From positions 1 through 64,000 of the forward strand of contig JAVXUO010001305.1 in assembly GCA_033065855.1 (NCBI GenBank): a DNA stretch of 64,000 nt, read 5' to 3'. The DNA is from Escallonia rubra. Its lineage: Eukaryota > Streptophyta > Magnoliopsida > Escalloniales > Escalloniaceae. Positions 1 to 13,752 of this stretch are shown here, one piece after another (the first letter of the stretch is position 1; each line of letters opens with the position of its first letter). A program made the translations under genes and the position numbers. The notes below the pieces were generated by a model that saw only the letters and a program-made list of their open reading frames with translations, made no database searches and was not told the DNA's origin.

Positions 1-677
1 AGCAGGAATTCCGAATTCCCTTCCCTTCTTTGTGTTACAGCACCGAAACACACTGCGAGGGGATAATTTAGTACGCTTAGCTCTTTCACTAACCCCTTAT
101 GAATCTGTAGCGCCCTTTAGTCATAAATCTTGTCATGTGAAATACTGACCTGAAAGCCACTTGAAAATGCATCAGGGGATGTCAAAGTGTCTTGTTAGTG
201 CCGTTAGTCATGAAGCTTGTTATGTTCCTTACTGACCTCAAAGCAAGCCGAAGGCACCTGAAACTGTCTTTTTAGCTCCTTCTCAGATTTTTATAAGAAG
301 ATTGTCAAGTTAGGATTCATGGAAAAGTTTAGAGAAGGTTCCGCTCTACAACAACTCCCCCCCCCGCCATCCAACAACCCAAAAAAAAAAAAAAAGGAAG
401 AAGAAGAAGAAGAAGAAAAAGAAAGATAAGTTGGCGTTGCTACGAGTTTCTTAAGTTGAAGAGGCTTACTTTTCCTTGTAAGGGTTAGTCTCAGATTCTA
501 CAGCACTCATTCATAGTTATGATGAGTGTCAGTCATTGAAGCTTTGGTGACAAAGGAAGGGTCCGTGAAGATCCAAATAGTGGGTAGTTGTGGGTACTTT
601 TAGCGCTGAGCATAAGCGTTCTTGGTGGAAGTGGAACAGGCTGGGTGGGAGGTCTTACAAAGTGCATCAGGTACTCA

Positions 678-854
678 TGATGTCTCTAGTGGTGGGTGGT
701 CTCGTACTCATGTTCTTAGTGGTTGGCGGACGAAGACAACCTTGCTGGTGTCAGCTTTGAAAGGTAATTGAGAGGATTTACATTATCTGATGAGTTCTTC
801 CAGAGAAATGTCTCTAGTGGTGGGTGGTCTGGTACTCATGTTCTTAGTGGTTGA
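678..854. repeat. 47-bp direct repeat, two copies
   Basis: A segment starting ATGTCTCTAGTGGTGGGTGG and ending TTCTTAGTGGTTG occurs at about 678-727 and again at 808-854 with one visible mismatch. The two copies are about 80 bp apart. It is non-coding and its origin is unknown. Confidence 0.7.
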
Positions 855-959
855 CAAGGAAGCTTGTAAGTTTCTACATTATCTTTCTGATGAGTGATTT
901 GTTGATGGTACTTGAGCTCCTTTCCTGGTGACATGCAAAACAGGTACCGGGTTGGCAAT

Positions 960-1190
960 CTGGATTTTGGGCCTCCCACATCATGTATAGGACTTGCAGG
1001 TTTTTGAAGCAATCAGTAAGAAGTGTGGAGGCTTCTCCAGGTTTTATGAGGATTTGACGAGGAATTGGCTGAATACAGTCATTTCAGGTGCGCAAGGGAT
1101 CTTAGCACGTGGTAGCAGAAACAAAATTCGCACTGTTGTGAAGTTTATTCTGGGATTTACTGAGGTCAAGGTAGGTTTAGGCAATGTTTG
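960..1190 (+). pseudogene. Degenerate LINE ORF1 (DUF4283-like) fragment
   Basis: The translation holds VFEAISKKCGGF followed by an acidic DEDL-like stretch, NWLN, and later KIRTVVKFILGFTEVKV. This matches the pattern of the DUF4283 domain found in ORF1 of plant LINE elements: a VFE-I---CGGF core, D-DT, then an ARILV-type strand and a TVKV-VG strand. The surrounding residues are degraded and there is no upstream methionine in a plausible context, so this is a short relic in the NDC1 intron or flank rather than a gene. The call rests on recall of the domain pattern only. Confidence 0.5.
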
Positions 1191-3026
1191 ATGGTGCTTG
1201 TTATCATAATGGTTAATCAAAGGCAGCTTTAATGGCAATGCTTTTCATGGGATAAGCAGGTGAGAAGGTTGCACCCGGCCTTGATAGGAAGCTGATGCAG
1301 CACATTTATAGATTCGTGAAAATTTGTACCGAGAGATACTATAGCAATAATGGTTTAGCCGTGGGTCAATTATGTCTTCAAAGGCTGTGCATCTATGCTA
1401 CATGGAATCGGTACTTTGTGCGAGTTGGATACGTGTCCAAGTCTCAGATTGGTCTAATTTTCAGAACCCAAGACACAGAGACACGGCAAATAATTCCTAG
1501 CTTTTGTTGTTTCAGTTATCCCTTAGTTAACATGGTGTTTTTTGGGATGCAAATTGTTTTCCCTTAAAACTTATCATCTCAAAACAATAACGAACTAAAA
1601 GAAATACCATAAGATAGTGTTCTTAGTGGCATATCATATGAGATGTGTCAGACACATATCCGACAGCTATGTCCAAGTGTCGAGTGTCCGACACGGGTAC
1701 CTTACGCATTTTGAAGAGTCCATGTAACATACCTGTGCATTCCAATTTGATGAACGGGTTGCTGGAGGTAACCCTTAAGGATGCTGGAATTAGAATTTAG
1801 TGCTCCAAAGGTAAATCTGCTGTAAGTGCTATGTTCTGGTTCTTATTTCCCGGTTTCCAGTGGAAGAAAGTTACCAGTTTGCTACTTCTCTCCTCTGTGC
1901 ATCAGTCTTCTGGTAAGTTAGATCTAGGGGAGGTGACGAGTGCACACTGGTGGATTAGATAGTTGCTTGAAGTTTGTTTGTTTTGGGTGAATGAGGAGTC
2001 TCTACACGATGGCTGAGAGAAAATTGGCGAGGTGGGTCAGGTTTTGGAGTAAAGGAGGATGGGCTGAGTTTATTTGTTTAATTTTGAAGTGAGAGGGACT
2101 TGTTCTTGTTCTTCTTGCCTCATCTCTAGCAAAGTAGCCAGGTTTCAGGTGTTTCCTCTCTCAGAAGCTATTCTGCAGATGAAACACCATACCAACAGCT
2201 ATGAAACCCCTTGGGTTTTGGATGTAGCTGAGATTGGTGATGGACAGACATGTGTAATGATGGGAAGTCCTATCACGGTATGTAGTTGAGAGGCATGGTA
2301 GTGGCTGGCATTGCAGATTTTGGATGAAGAGAGGACTTCTGCAAGTACATGAGACTGTCTTCCAGGATAATGGGGGATCAGGTTCTTGTTTACTTAGAAA
2401 TGAGTGAAGCTAAAGCAGTTGGGTTGGCAAGTGACTGAGATTGGAAATGCTGGAATGTTCAAAGATGTTTAGGGCAGGGTCGAAGGGCAATATGATTGGG
2501 CTTATGCTTTGTCGTTTTTCTATATGAAACTTCTTGGTTTGACCTTCTCCATGGACTGGTTCTTGGTTACCCCTTTTGTTAATTGGTAACTCTGGTATCT
2601 GCGTTGCGTTCAGCTTTTTCTTTATTAAATAAACCATTGGTGAATAAGATTAGCACAAGCGAAACAAGCATTAGAGCGCATGACTAAATGAAAATTACTC
2701 CAGTGCTTCCAACGAGGCAAAGAAAACTTTTTCTTATAATTGGTGGCTGGATCATAAATGTGCCTGTAATATGGGAGAAACAAGCTTGGTGTTATCCCCC
2801 CTCTTCCCCCTTTTTCCAGTTGTCATCTTCAAATTTGTTGGATTCAGGAATTTAAGAATCTCTATCAATGCATCAACTAGGTCTATATCCTTAGTTTCAT
2901 GTTCTTACATCTTATTTGAGCTTACTACTGGAAAAACTTGGTTGTCATTCATTTCAAATAGATGTGACTTAGCTTATCAAACTTTCGATCATTATTGATG
3001 TAATTCAAAAAAGTTCATGATTGCAG

Positions 3027-6000
3027 AAGCCAAGGGTGTGCATTCTAGGTGGAGGTTTTGGAGGTTTGTATACTGCTTTAAGATTGGAATCACTTGTATG
3101 GCCAGATGATAAAAGACCTCAGGTAATCCACCAACTGTTGCATGATCCCAAACATGCATCTTATCTGCTTAGAAGCAACTGAGACTGTAGCATCTTGTAT
3201 TGATTAAACTTCTTGCAATAGATACTGCAACGTCAAGAAATCCTTTGAAACTCTCTCCTTGTTTTGTTTTTTTCGTCTTTGAAAACAAGCAACCTTTTTT
3301 TTATATGTCATAAACTTTAGGAGCCACTGTTGGAGAGGGGTGTAAACTTCCTTCTCCCTTCATAGTAGAAGAGAAAGAGAAGTAGAAGAGCACTGCGCCC
3401 TTGCAATGACTAGGGAGCATGATATGTAGTACATTGTCTATTATATTATTTTCCTTTCTTGCCTGAGCTTTGAGGAATTAGTCTGAAGCTGAAGTCAATA
3501 GTGCAAAAGCGATTGCCGGTGAATCACATTAGTTGCAATGTATGTTGATTTAAGAAGGCAAATTAAGGGATGGAAAGGATTGTGCGGACATCCAGTGGGT
3601 CACGGAAAAGCAATTCTCGAGACAAGTGACTTCTGACCCGGAGTCTGATACACGCAGGTGTGTAAAACTAAGAAATCGCTAAGATATTTATGTAAGTGGT
3701 ACTGTTCAAGTCACTGTAGCTGATTACAGTTTATAATACTGCAGCAATCACATAGAAGGGTTCTCAATAATATGTAAATCATTATGGAACCTTGAACTCC
3801 ACTCCAGAAAATTAGTCTTCTCTTTTGTAAACATGAGTTATGCCAACATTGTAATTTGTGCCTTCTCTTATTAATGAAACTGTGCATTAGGCTTCTAAGT
3901 TCTTTCAAGAACTTAGGATTTTGGTTTGATGGTTTGAATGAGAGGCTTTTCTTTGAGAAACTTAAATTTGATAGGGATCATAGATGGACCTAGTCATCTT
4001 GCATTCCTACCTGCCCTGGTAAGATGCAGTATAGTAATCATAATATTTATAGCAGCCACTGTGCAGTTTAATAAATCTAGGATCACGATTGTAGTTTTCC
4101 TACAAGAAGCATGGTGATATTTTGATTGAACATGAGAGAGTATATTCTGACATTTCATAACTACTTGCTGTCTTTTTTGGCTGGCAAGTTCTCCTGCAAA
4201 TAAAGGTTTGAGACTTCTATCTGATGATAGGAGGTTATTGCTACGTTTCCCAATTAGGAGTGATCCATCCCAACTAGTCTTCCCATATATATATTAACGT
4301 TAAGCATAGAACAAAGACCAGAGATGAGGCAGAATCAATGGCCGTTCTGAGATACCAAGTCTATGTTTGAAGGTATTGATTCTAGTGCACCCCCGGTTTT
4401 GATAGTATCTTGGGAATTGGTCTTTCATAGTTCTGGTATCGGAGGAGTACACGACCACTTGTTGCTTTCTCCCAGAATTTTATCCACCTTGAACATATTT
4501 TAGCACTATTGTGGTGGCCAATCATCTGTCCCTGTCATAGCTGTTGATCCTCAACAGTGATTCATCGGTTTCATTGCAAAATCTTCATATTTTCAGTGTT
4601 AGATGGCCAATTTTGTTTGTCCTCATAATAGTTTTCACAAAATTGTCACTTAGCAACATGCCTATGTCACTTTCCTTTGCATCAACACCAGATCAATACA
4701 CCATCCTCCACTACCCAATATATCTGGTTGAATTCAATTGTTGCGCGAGCCCTGCCATTTTGGAAGAGTTTGACCATGTTCAGGATCCACTGTCATTTCT
4801 TGGAACTGCTCACTCTTGCCGCGTGTTTGTCACGAGCTGCACAGACTTGGGTTCTAGAAAGTTTAAGGAGAGTGAATGCTTGGTGGCTGCAAGTGGGTAT
4901 TTCTAGTGTTCGGGTGAAGGAATATTTAAAGCTGGTAAGTAGGAATTCTGAAAAGCAGGTGTTTTGGTGTTATAAGGAATTTTTTTAGAGATTGATTATT
5001 TTTCAGGCAAGTTTTCTGAGGCTTTAAAGAGCATCTGCAAGTAGTAAAGCCCAAATTCTTTGGGCTTCTGGGTTGCTAGGTTTAAGTTTAAATTGGACGA
5101 GTGATTGGGGCTACAAACCTGAGGTTTGTGGGGTTGAAAGGAATTTTTTAGGTCCGACTGCGGTACAATTGTGCAATAATAGGACCTAAAAGAAGACAGG
5201 TAAGGAAAATATTCCTGCTTCAATCACTGTGGTTGGAAGATTAGAAAATCAGATGCCAAAAGCCTGTGGATAGACAGATTAGATAGGTAGCCTTCTGCCT
5301 TCTGGAAGTATTGTACAGTCTAAAATAGCCTATATATGGTTTTGACTTGAAAAAATGACTCTTTCACTACTAAGACTATTGCCAATAAGACTCAAGTAAC
5401 TAAATTGAGCCAACAGCAGATGTCTAGTAACTATCGTGAAAACAAAAATACTCTTCTGAACCTAATTCCATTTATTGAAGTATGTTAGCAACTTAACTTT
5501 TGCTATCAAGCAGCTTATTCAATATGATATAACATAGATTAAGACTGTCATCTAAAGAGATGACGCAAGTTCTAAAGGATAATACAGATAGGGTTTTGAC
5601 ACTATCCAGTTCTTGTTAGTTGAAGCAATCAAATGTTCTCATTTTGCTGGTCCCCTCCCCATCCCATTCCACCCAAAAGACAAGAGGAGATGATTATGAA
5701 GAAAAAGGACAAATTTCATAGATGAGTTACAATGTGTTATTAATGGCGACATTTCCTTTTGTGAGTTTAGTAACAAGCTCGGCATTTGGTGAAAATGGAA
5801 CAGGTGCTTCTTGTTGACCAGTCTGAACGCTTTGTTTTTAAGCCAATGCTTTATGAGCTACTGTCTGGAGGTACATTTCTATTATCTGAATAATTGGAGC
5901 TCTTGTTGTTTTATCTTTTCCTCATCTTTTCTGGTAATGTAACTAGTCATACTAAAGTCAAATTTGGGAATGCAGAAGTAGATTCATGGGAAATAGCTCC

Positions 6001-9000
6001 ACGTTTCTCAGACTTGTTGGAAAATACTAGCGTGCAATTTTTCCAAGATAGGGTAAAAGTCCTACGTCCCTCTGATCATTTTGCAATGAACGGGCCTACA
6101 AGAATGGGCTGTGGAGGAACTGTTCATCTTGAAAGTGGTGTCCTTGTTGAATATGACTGGTATAGTTTGTTTTTCATTGTTGAAATGTATCTATCTTCGG
6201 TTCTAAGCACAACATAGTGTTCTAAGAATCAAGCTACACAGTGGATCAAACGGAAAGGTACCTTCCCATTTCCGGGAGACCTAGGCGGAATACAAATGGA
6301 GAAACAATTTTCTGTTTTTCTACTGAAATGTAGGACACTAATAGAAGCAAAAACTAGTTTGGGGATCTTTGCAAGAGTTTTTTTTTTTTCCCCATTCTTA
6401 TTCATGGGGTTCTCTTCACATGTATTGAGGAACCTTAGAGTTACTAGTTACTTAAAACTTGTGGTTAGCAATATATTGTTTTCCTTAGATGACTTTCAAA
6501 CAGGTGAGCATCAAAGGCCTCTCCACTTGGTGGAAACTCGATATTCGGAACTAACCTACCAAACTTGACGTAGAGAAGTATGCAGAAACTTTATTCGAAA
6601 CTCTCAAAGATAGCTTAGAAAAATTAACAATTTAGTAGAGGCTGGATAACTATTGCCGGATTCTTTGAATTAGAAAGAGAGGAATACTTCGAAAGGACTC
6701 ACCAAGATGGCCTATTACATTGAAACCTTTGTATGTACATATACAGTTTTGACTTGGCATTCCTTCCCGCTGGGTGCTCAAAACTCTAAATGCTTACTTT
6801 ACATTTTGGAACTGGGCAGCCAGGTTGGTACTTGCTTTAGGAGCTGAATCCAAGCTCGATGTTGTACCGGGTGCTAAGGAATTTGCACTGCCTTTCTCCA
6901 CTCTGGAGGATGCTTATGTTAGTATAACCAACTAGAGAAATTGTTAATTCTATGATACTAAGATTTAGGATTGATGAATTCATTGGTAGCTATGTTAATC
7001 CTCCTGCTGCCAGATGGTTGATGAGAAGTTGAGGACTTTAGAGCGGACGAACTTTGCTAAGGAGTCTCCAATACGTGTGGCTGTTGTAGGCTGTGGTTAC
7101 TCTGGAGTTGAGCTGGCTGCCACAGTGTCAGAACGACTGCAAGACAGGGGAGTTGTACAAGCGATCAATGTGGAAAGTATAATCTTACCAAATGCTCCGC
7201 CTGGCAACAGAGAAGTTGCTTCTAAGGTAAGAAAGCTAAACCTGTGAAAGATAAGTCTCACTGGATGTTTTACTGTTGGGCTGTTGGCAAACTCAATGAC
7301 CCTCTGGATGCTCATCTTTTAGCACAGTAGCATACTTGATCCTTTTCCATTAAGTAATTATTGATTTGTCAGTGAGGCCCCACAGGCAAATTTATGTACA
7401 CAGAATATTAGATGTAAACTAGGCAAAGCAAAAGAACTTCCTGAGCTTAGTTAGCCTTTAGGCAAATGATGAAGCAGCCGAAAGAATCTTACGTATAACA
7501 GGCCCCTTCAAGCATGAGCACATTAGAACACTATACTTGAGCGTAAACTCTCTAAACGTGTCACTAATTATCCACAGGAAGGAAAGCAACACAAAGCCTC
7601 TCCCTGGCTGCATCCTTGCTTCCAGAATGTATGCTTGGATTTTCAGCAGAATCCAGGGAGCCTCTTTAGGCTACTAGTGAGTTAAGGGTAGCTGTTTAAA
7701 AGTGACTACCCCTACCCCGAGGCAATTTACTGGTGACTTGCTTGGCTAAATGGTGGGGAAAAATGTGATATCCCACATCGGATGTGGGAAAATTCGTGAT
7801 TGGCCTTATAAGACCCTGCCTATGAACTCAAGTACCTACTTGGCTAGCTCTTTTGAGGGAGGTATTGCCCTGTGGTGGGCCCGTGGACTGGGTCGTTACA
7901 AAAAACATTCCCAGATTAATGAGAGCCAGCTTGCCTCTTCCCCAGTGTCATTGTAAACACGCTTCTTGCACTAGTGAACACGAGTCACCGACAGGAGTAT
8001 TTGATAATTCTGGAACGCCAGTTAAGTTGCATTTTGGAATCTGTACCTATTAGGGGCAGGGGGAAAGTATATCATAATGCTGGATACTTCTGCCTCCTGA
8101 CATACTTGGATGCATACAGAGATGATCTAATATCCTACATAAGCCATTGTACCAGGGGAATAATGGCACTGGGCACGTTAGACCATATCTTCCTCAAGGA
8201 GTTTTAGAATATGTTTTCATCCTGACCCCCGTTTTTTGTTGCATGACGAAAGGACCTGTGGTTGACGTCTTCAATAAGGATAATGACATTTAATTTAGAA
8301 ATGTGCAATTGATTCCAGGGTAGCAAATTACTTGACTGATCTTAGCAGTAGGAAGAAGACTCGAGCCCCAAAAGCACTGCATTGTTGCACAACAAACCAC
8401 TTTGAAACCAGATGAATTCCGAATCTACCTGTCTAGTTTGGCATCCCTGTTGAGTGTTGAATTATACGACATTTGGCTTTTTTTTGTTTAGCCTCTATTA
8501 AGACTATTGCCCAGTTGACTTATGGCGTCTTATCTCTCTCTCTCCGCTCCCCCCCCACAACCCCCAACACACAAGCACAAGGAAATAAAGACACAAAACA
8601 AGATAAGTATAGTGCTGTTGGATGCATAATTATGTTTCTAATTGGCACCGGCAGTCTTTTGAAGTATCAACTGTAGCCAGTTGGAAAGGTGTTGCTGGCA
8701 TCAGCTAGTTTATGATGAGTACATTTGGAAAAAAGTGAGAGAGAAATAGAAAAAAAGGAAGCGTGCGTGTGACAATAGATAAAAAGTGTATACAGTCAGC
8801 TATGCAATAATGCAAGAGCATAAACACTGTGGAACGCAATAATGCAAGAGCCTAAACACTTGTGGAAAACTTGGAAAATAAATTCCTTGCAAACTCGGGC
8901 CTAACTAGTAAGGAGTTTGAATTTTTTATCTGTCCTTCCATGCCTGGTCATAATGTAGGACCATTAACTTAACCTCAAGAGGTAGGTTGTTGAACTCCAG

Positions 9001-9508
9001 CCTTCCTCTTGAGGTCTGTCTGTTAAGACACCATGACCTGAGTTGACCTTTCCTGATCATGATCCTGTTGCGTAGTAGGTGTATTATCGTCTACTGAGAT
9101 AAACCTCACCGCTTCGCTATATTGAGAATCTCGATATTGGTTCTTCTGAATTTTTTTTGAGATGACCTGAAGCAAAAGAAAAGAACTACAGCTATGAATT
9201 AGGCATCTCCGTCCTCCCAAGCAGCCCTACAAACTCTGTCAGCTTACACATTTTTGAAAGGGCTTTTTCTTTCAATGTAGTCCAAAATTCTGAGAGCCTC
9301 TTCGCCTCTGCTGCTGATAGAAGGCAGAAAGAAGATGAATATGTGGAAACCTTAACAGCAATTGAAATCCTTCCTCGATTTTGATGTCCATTCTGCTATT
9401 CCCAGGTGCTGTGGGTTCAACCAATCAAACAGGTGTCCAGGATAAATTTCTCGCTGGTTCCTCCTTAATGAAACTGAAAAAGCAACTCAATCTCGCATAT
9501 TGACTTTG

Positions 9509-9539
<31 letters not shown>

Positions 9540-12500
9540 ACATATATGCTGATGCTCACCCATCTATATGTCTGAAAGGTTCATTTGGGCTCATATTAAT
9601 GCTCAGTGCATGCATCATCATAGAAAGTTATGTGGTTGCTTCATCTATCTATGTTCCGTGCATTCATTATGCAACAATTAAAGCTCTTTCTCCAGGTTCT
9701 TTCTTCCAGGAAAGTTCAACTTTTACTGGGGTATTTTGTTCGCTGTATAAGAAAAGCTGGTCAATCTAGAACTTCACAGGGTGTGGAGAGCATGGACGGA
9801 GTCGGGGACATAGCACCCACTCATGATCCTGAAAAACTGATTCTGGAACTGCAGCCTGCTGAAAGGGGTCAACGAAGTGAAATTTTGGAAGCAGATTTAG
9901 TTTTATGGACTGTTGGATCTAAACCTCTACTTCCTGAGTTGGAATCCTGTGATAGGCCCTATGAGCTTCCTCGTAATGCTAGAGGACAAGCAGAAACAGA
10001 TGAAACTCTCCGTGTCAAGGGTCACCCCCGCATATTTGCAGTTGGCGACTCTTCTGCACTCAGGGACTCCAAAGGGAAACTGCTTCCGGCCACTGCTCAG
10101 GTTATGATATATGTAATTTTGTCAGTTGTGCGCATAGATTTCAAGCTGGACTTCAATGGTTCCTTCTATCAATATGTATTCTTCAGTTTCCTAAATTCGT
10201 TCTCATGATATTCAATCATAATTTGCTCAGGTTGCTTTCCAGCAAGCAGATTTTGCTGGTTGGAATCTATGGGCTGCAATCAATGATCGACCTTTGCTGC
10301 CATTTAGGTCAGTAACTGGAATACCTTTTTAGGAGATACATCTGTGAATCATTGAGATTAATGACTAAATTCTTTTAAAAATGTAGGAAGATTTTCTAGT
10401 ACCCAAGTATGAAAACAGTGGAAATGCCTGAAATTTTGGAAGCAACATTAGGTAATTTAGGTGATTGAAGAGTGGATGTCATCTTCACAAGACTTGGTGT
10501 GATTGCGCATCACAATATTACAAATTAAGTGAATGGTGTCAGGTCTCATTAACTTCAAAAGCGTAAGCTGATGTAAGATTATAACCACCAATGAACTCTA
10601 AACATACAGCACCCTCCCTCTTTAACAAGTTTATTAGCAGGCACATACATAGTCAAACAGAAAATAGTTCAGATAAACTTTCTATATTAATAAACAGAAC
10701 CTAGGGTACACATTAACCCTCTATTGGCGGAGCTAAATCTCATATGCGATGCTAGATGATTGTGTCCGAACCTCTTATACAAGTTAGATGATTTCCCTCG
10801 TCTCTTTTTGTGCATTTGGCTTGAAAGGAGTACACATGCTTTCGAGGGCCAAGAGTTATCAGCAGAACATCTTAAGTCCGCTTTTCTTCCCACTCTCTTG
10901 CCTCACTCCTGATCACCTGTAACATCCGATGTAACATCTCATGTGATACCCTCAGGATCGGGACATGCGGCACACAAAACTTAACCATGTTATAATGGTG
11001 GTAAATCATGAAATTGCAGTTAACGCCTCACCTTTCTCTTTCCTGCTCCCAAAGTTCCGAATCCTCAAATACCAAGTTGGCGAGGCCAGGAAATGGAGGA
11101 ACAAAGAGTATGTCCTGTCTCAAAATCTTTGACAACTTCGATGCTGGATCAGTTGTCGTCAGTGAAGATGACGCTAGGGGTACAGAACCCCTCATTGATC
11201 CTCAACGACACATGTTTTCTCTGGTGATTCAGATTTTAGGAATTCCAACAATTTTCTCCTTTTCATTTTGAGCTAATCCAACTATCAGCTGCAGAGTTAG
11301 CCAGATTTAACGTATGACATAAAAACCCCTAAGTCACCAATTCGGATATCTGTAAACCTGCTTGCTACTGCCACCTTGACAATGAAGGATCTGCTTTGTC
11401 GCTGGCCACTTTGATTAAAAATCAGTAAGAGAAGCCAATTATCAAGGCGATTTGGTGGCTCCAATATTAAGAGGGGGTTAAGGCATGTGAAGCTTTTTGT
11501 GCCACTTGTTGCAATCATGACGATAACGGGAGATGCTACACCTGATGTCAGAGGTGATCTGGAATGCTCTTCTCTTGGGCTAAGGGCTCTTTACCAGTGA
11601 AGCCTGTTTATAGTTTTTGGACAATATCACCGAGTGCATATCTGGTTGAGCTTGTATATCTTTTTGGGTTGTGCCCCCTTCTGGCATCTTTTTGTTGATA
11701 GAGTATTACTCATCAACTAAAACAGGAGAAAAGGACCTTGAACATACAAAATACATAGCCTATAACAAGTTTGTAGCTACTAATCATGATAGGAAACTTT
11801 AGTAACGACCTGGTTGTCTGCAAACAATCTTCATATTATTCTTAAGCACACTACCTGGTTTGATTTTTGCCTTTTTTGGAATTGGAAATAGCAGAATTTT
11901 AAGACATAGGCAAGCATATGCTAAGAATATTCCTTCTTATTCACCGAAAGTGAGGATAATAAATTGATTGCTTAACAGAATGTATATGAGGAAATTTGGA
12001 GGGCTTTGTAAGTTCCAGGGAGAAAGAAGAAAGATCAAATTTGACAGCCTCCTCGATGGCACTCTGTATCTTTTCTGCCAATTCAACAAAAGTAATGGTG
12101 ACTGCGTACACCTAGATGCTTTAGCAAATTAGGTCTCTAAATTTGAGCAACCGTCAAAGTATGTTGGAAATGGATCGGTATCTGGTTAGACTGATGTGAC
12201 AAGAGGTTCATCCGGATACTTAGTCGATGTGATTGAGTATGGATGACGATCAATCTGGCTGTTCTAACTTCATTAAAGCAAACGTACTTGATTTTATAAA
12301 ACGATACCGTATTTTAGAAATAGCGGATAAAGAGCTTATATTTAAGTTTCTTAAATATGGTTTGCATTCAATTTTAACTCTTCTTTCATCCCATTTAAAG
12401 GGACCTTTTAGATTTCCTCACTGTTCAGAAAATATGCACTTTATGCATTCGCAGTTGGTAGGAGAGACTAGTTTTTGGAGCTAACCAACCATAACAAGTT

Positions 12501-13752
12501 ATACATGTAAAGCTAAGCCATTAACTTATGAAAGTGGACTAGTCTTTAGTTTTTCTGTTCTTGTCTTTTATTCTCTGGGAATCCCAGAAAGGACATTAAC
12601 TTTGACATTCATCTGTAAGTAGTATAGTGAAAGTGTAATTTTTTCTTCCGTTGTTTCTCTCTTGCAATTTTTTTTACTGTTCTGTATTTTTTTCTTATTC
12701 TTCTACCTAAAATAAATCCAGAAATGCGGCTTTGGATAGACCTCATGTATGACCTGTCTGATCATTGAATCTGACTCGTTCAGAGGCCTTTGGAACACTA
12801 CCCCAATTACCAGATTTACTTCTTTTCCTTTTTGATCACGATCACTCTTTGTCCTTAGGGCAGATCCCTTGAGCAGCGAAAGTGGTTTTACTCTTAATCA
12901 TGCTGGCTACTTCAGTAGACACTGCACTATGGTAGAAAGTGTGAACAAAGGAGAAAAAATCGAACTTTTTCTTCACTTTGTCCACCAAACATAATGTTGT
13001 TTGTTCATCCCAGAACATATCTCTTCATCTTCTATAATGCCAACTTTAAATCTATATTCCGTAAAACATTGCTCGCCAAATGCCAATGTCAACACACTCC
13101 ATCATGTGTCCCTAAAGTAGTATCTCAAGAATAGATTGCCTGTAACAGTTGATTTATGCCAGTCCATTTACTTGGGGCCTGTGGTCGTCAAATGCTGCTC
13201 TATGTCTGTCCAGCAGAGGACCTTATGAAATAGTATTTTTTTTTGGCCAGCGAGGGTTGTGTTGCCATCTATGCGCTTGCGATGTAGTACCATAAGTACT
13301 TGATGCTATTTTCTGCATTCTTTGAATGTCTTGCACAAGTATTTAATGCAATTTTCTGCATTCTTGAATGCACTCCTGTAGCGTGGTTAACAATGAATTT
13401 TTTTTCTACTTGCAGGTTTCAGAATTTAGGCGAAATGATGGTTCTCGGGAGAAATGATGCTGCTCTTTCACCAAGTTTTGTTGAGGGATTAACATTGGAG
13501 GGTCCTATTGGTCATACAGGTAAAGATTATCCTCTCAAGCATTAAATCTCTCTACTAATTTCCTTCATCGTCATTTAAACGACACAGCATGGTTCGTTGG
13601 TTCACATTGCAGCAAGGAAGATAGCATACTTGATCAGATTGCCAACTGATGAGCATCGGATTAAAGTTGGGATCAGTTGGCTTGCCAAGTCTGCGGTTGA
13701 TTCAGTTGCATCAGTGCAAGATACTCTTGCCAAAGTCCTATTAGGCTCTTAG
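3027..13752 (+). CDS. NDC1: NAD(P)H dehydrogenase C1 (type II NDH), exons 2-10; 5' end missing
   Basis: Exons are 3027-3122, 5804-5870, 5976-6159, 6824-6917, 7014-7226, 9696-10100, 10231-10307, 13416-13519 and 13613-13752. All junctions are GT-AG, phases agree throughout, and the joined reading frame gives 459 residues ending LGS-stop. Exon 2 carries the FAD-binding Rossmann motif CILGGGFGGLYTA. Exon 6 carries the second, NAD(P)H-binding motif VAVVGCGYSGVELAA. Exon 7 carries the FAD-contacting IFAVGDSSALRD, and exon 9 the QNLGEMM region. This is the plant NDC1 branch of type II NAD(P)H:quinone oxidoreductases. In Arabidopsis the protein is dual-targeted to plastoglobules and mitochondria, reduces plastoquinone, and acts in phylloquinone synthesis. 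The first exon with the transit peptide is not found, so it is upstream of the window or unrecognised. Introns 2 (2.7 kb), 6 (2.5 kb) and 8 (3.1 kb) are large, and intron 6 hosts a TRIM solo LTR. Every exon is open, so the gene looks functional. Confidence 0.94.
7764..7900. mobile_element. TRIM-type solo LTR in NDC1 intron 6
   Basis: The 137-bp unit begins TGTGATATCCCACATCGG and ends GGGTCGTTACA, the usual TG...CA ends of short plant TRIM LTRs. It is flanked by a perfect 5-bp duplication AAAAA (7759-7763 and 7901-7905). A palindrome TCCCACATC/GATGTGGGA sits at its left end. There is no second copy or internal region, so it is a solo LTR. It lies inside intron 6 of NDC1. Confidence 0.8.
9509..9540. 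repeat. (CT)n(CG)n microsatellite in NDC1 intron 6
   Basis: A run of CT dinucleotides passes directly into CG dinucleotides. The CG run could adopt Z-form DNA. It lies 155 bp upstream of exon 7. Confidence 0.9.

Larger units (their letters stand above)
1..3026. other. NDC1 intron 1 or 5' flank; no intact gene
   Basis: No intact gene is visible. The sequence ends in a good 3' splice site (TTGCAG before 3027), so at least its right part is intron. I searched it for a plastid transit-peptide exon ending in the expected Trp-Pro-Asp-like junction and found none. It holds a degenerate LINE ORF1 fragment near 960-1190 and a 47-bp direct repeat (678-727 and 808-854). Poly-C and AAG-rich runs lie at 357-425. 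Confidence 0.6.

Noticed and set aside
994-1191. Open frame as the missing first exon of NDC1
   Set aside because: The peptide matches a LINE DUF4283 pattern, lacks transit-peptide composition, and has no splice donor in phase with exon 2.
9023-9220. Small minus-strand ORF in NDC1 intron 6
   Set aside because: No domain, start context or splice support. It is ordinary intron sequence.
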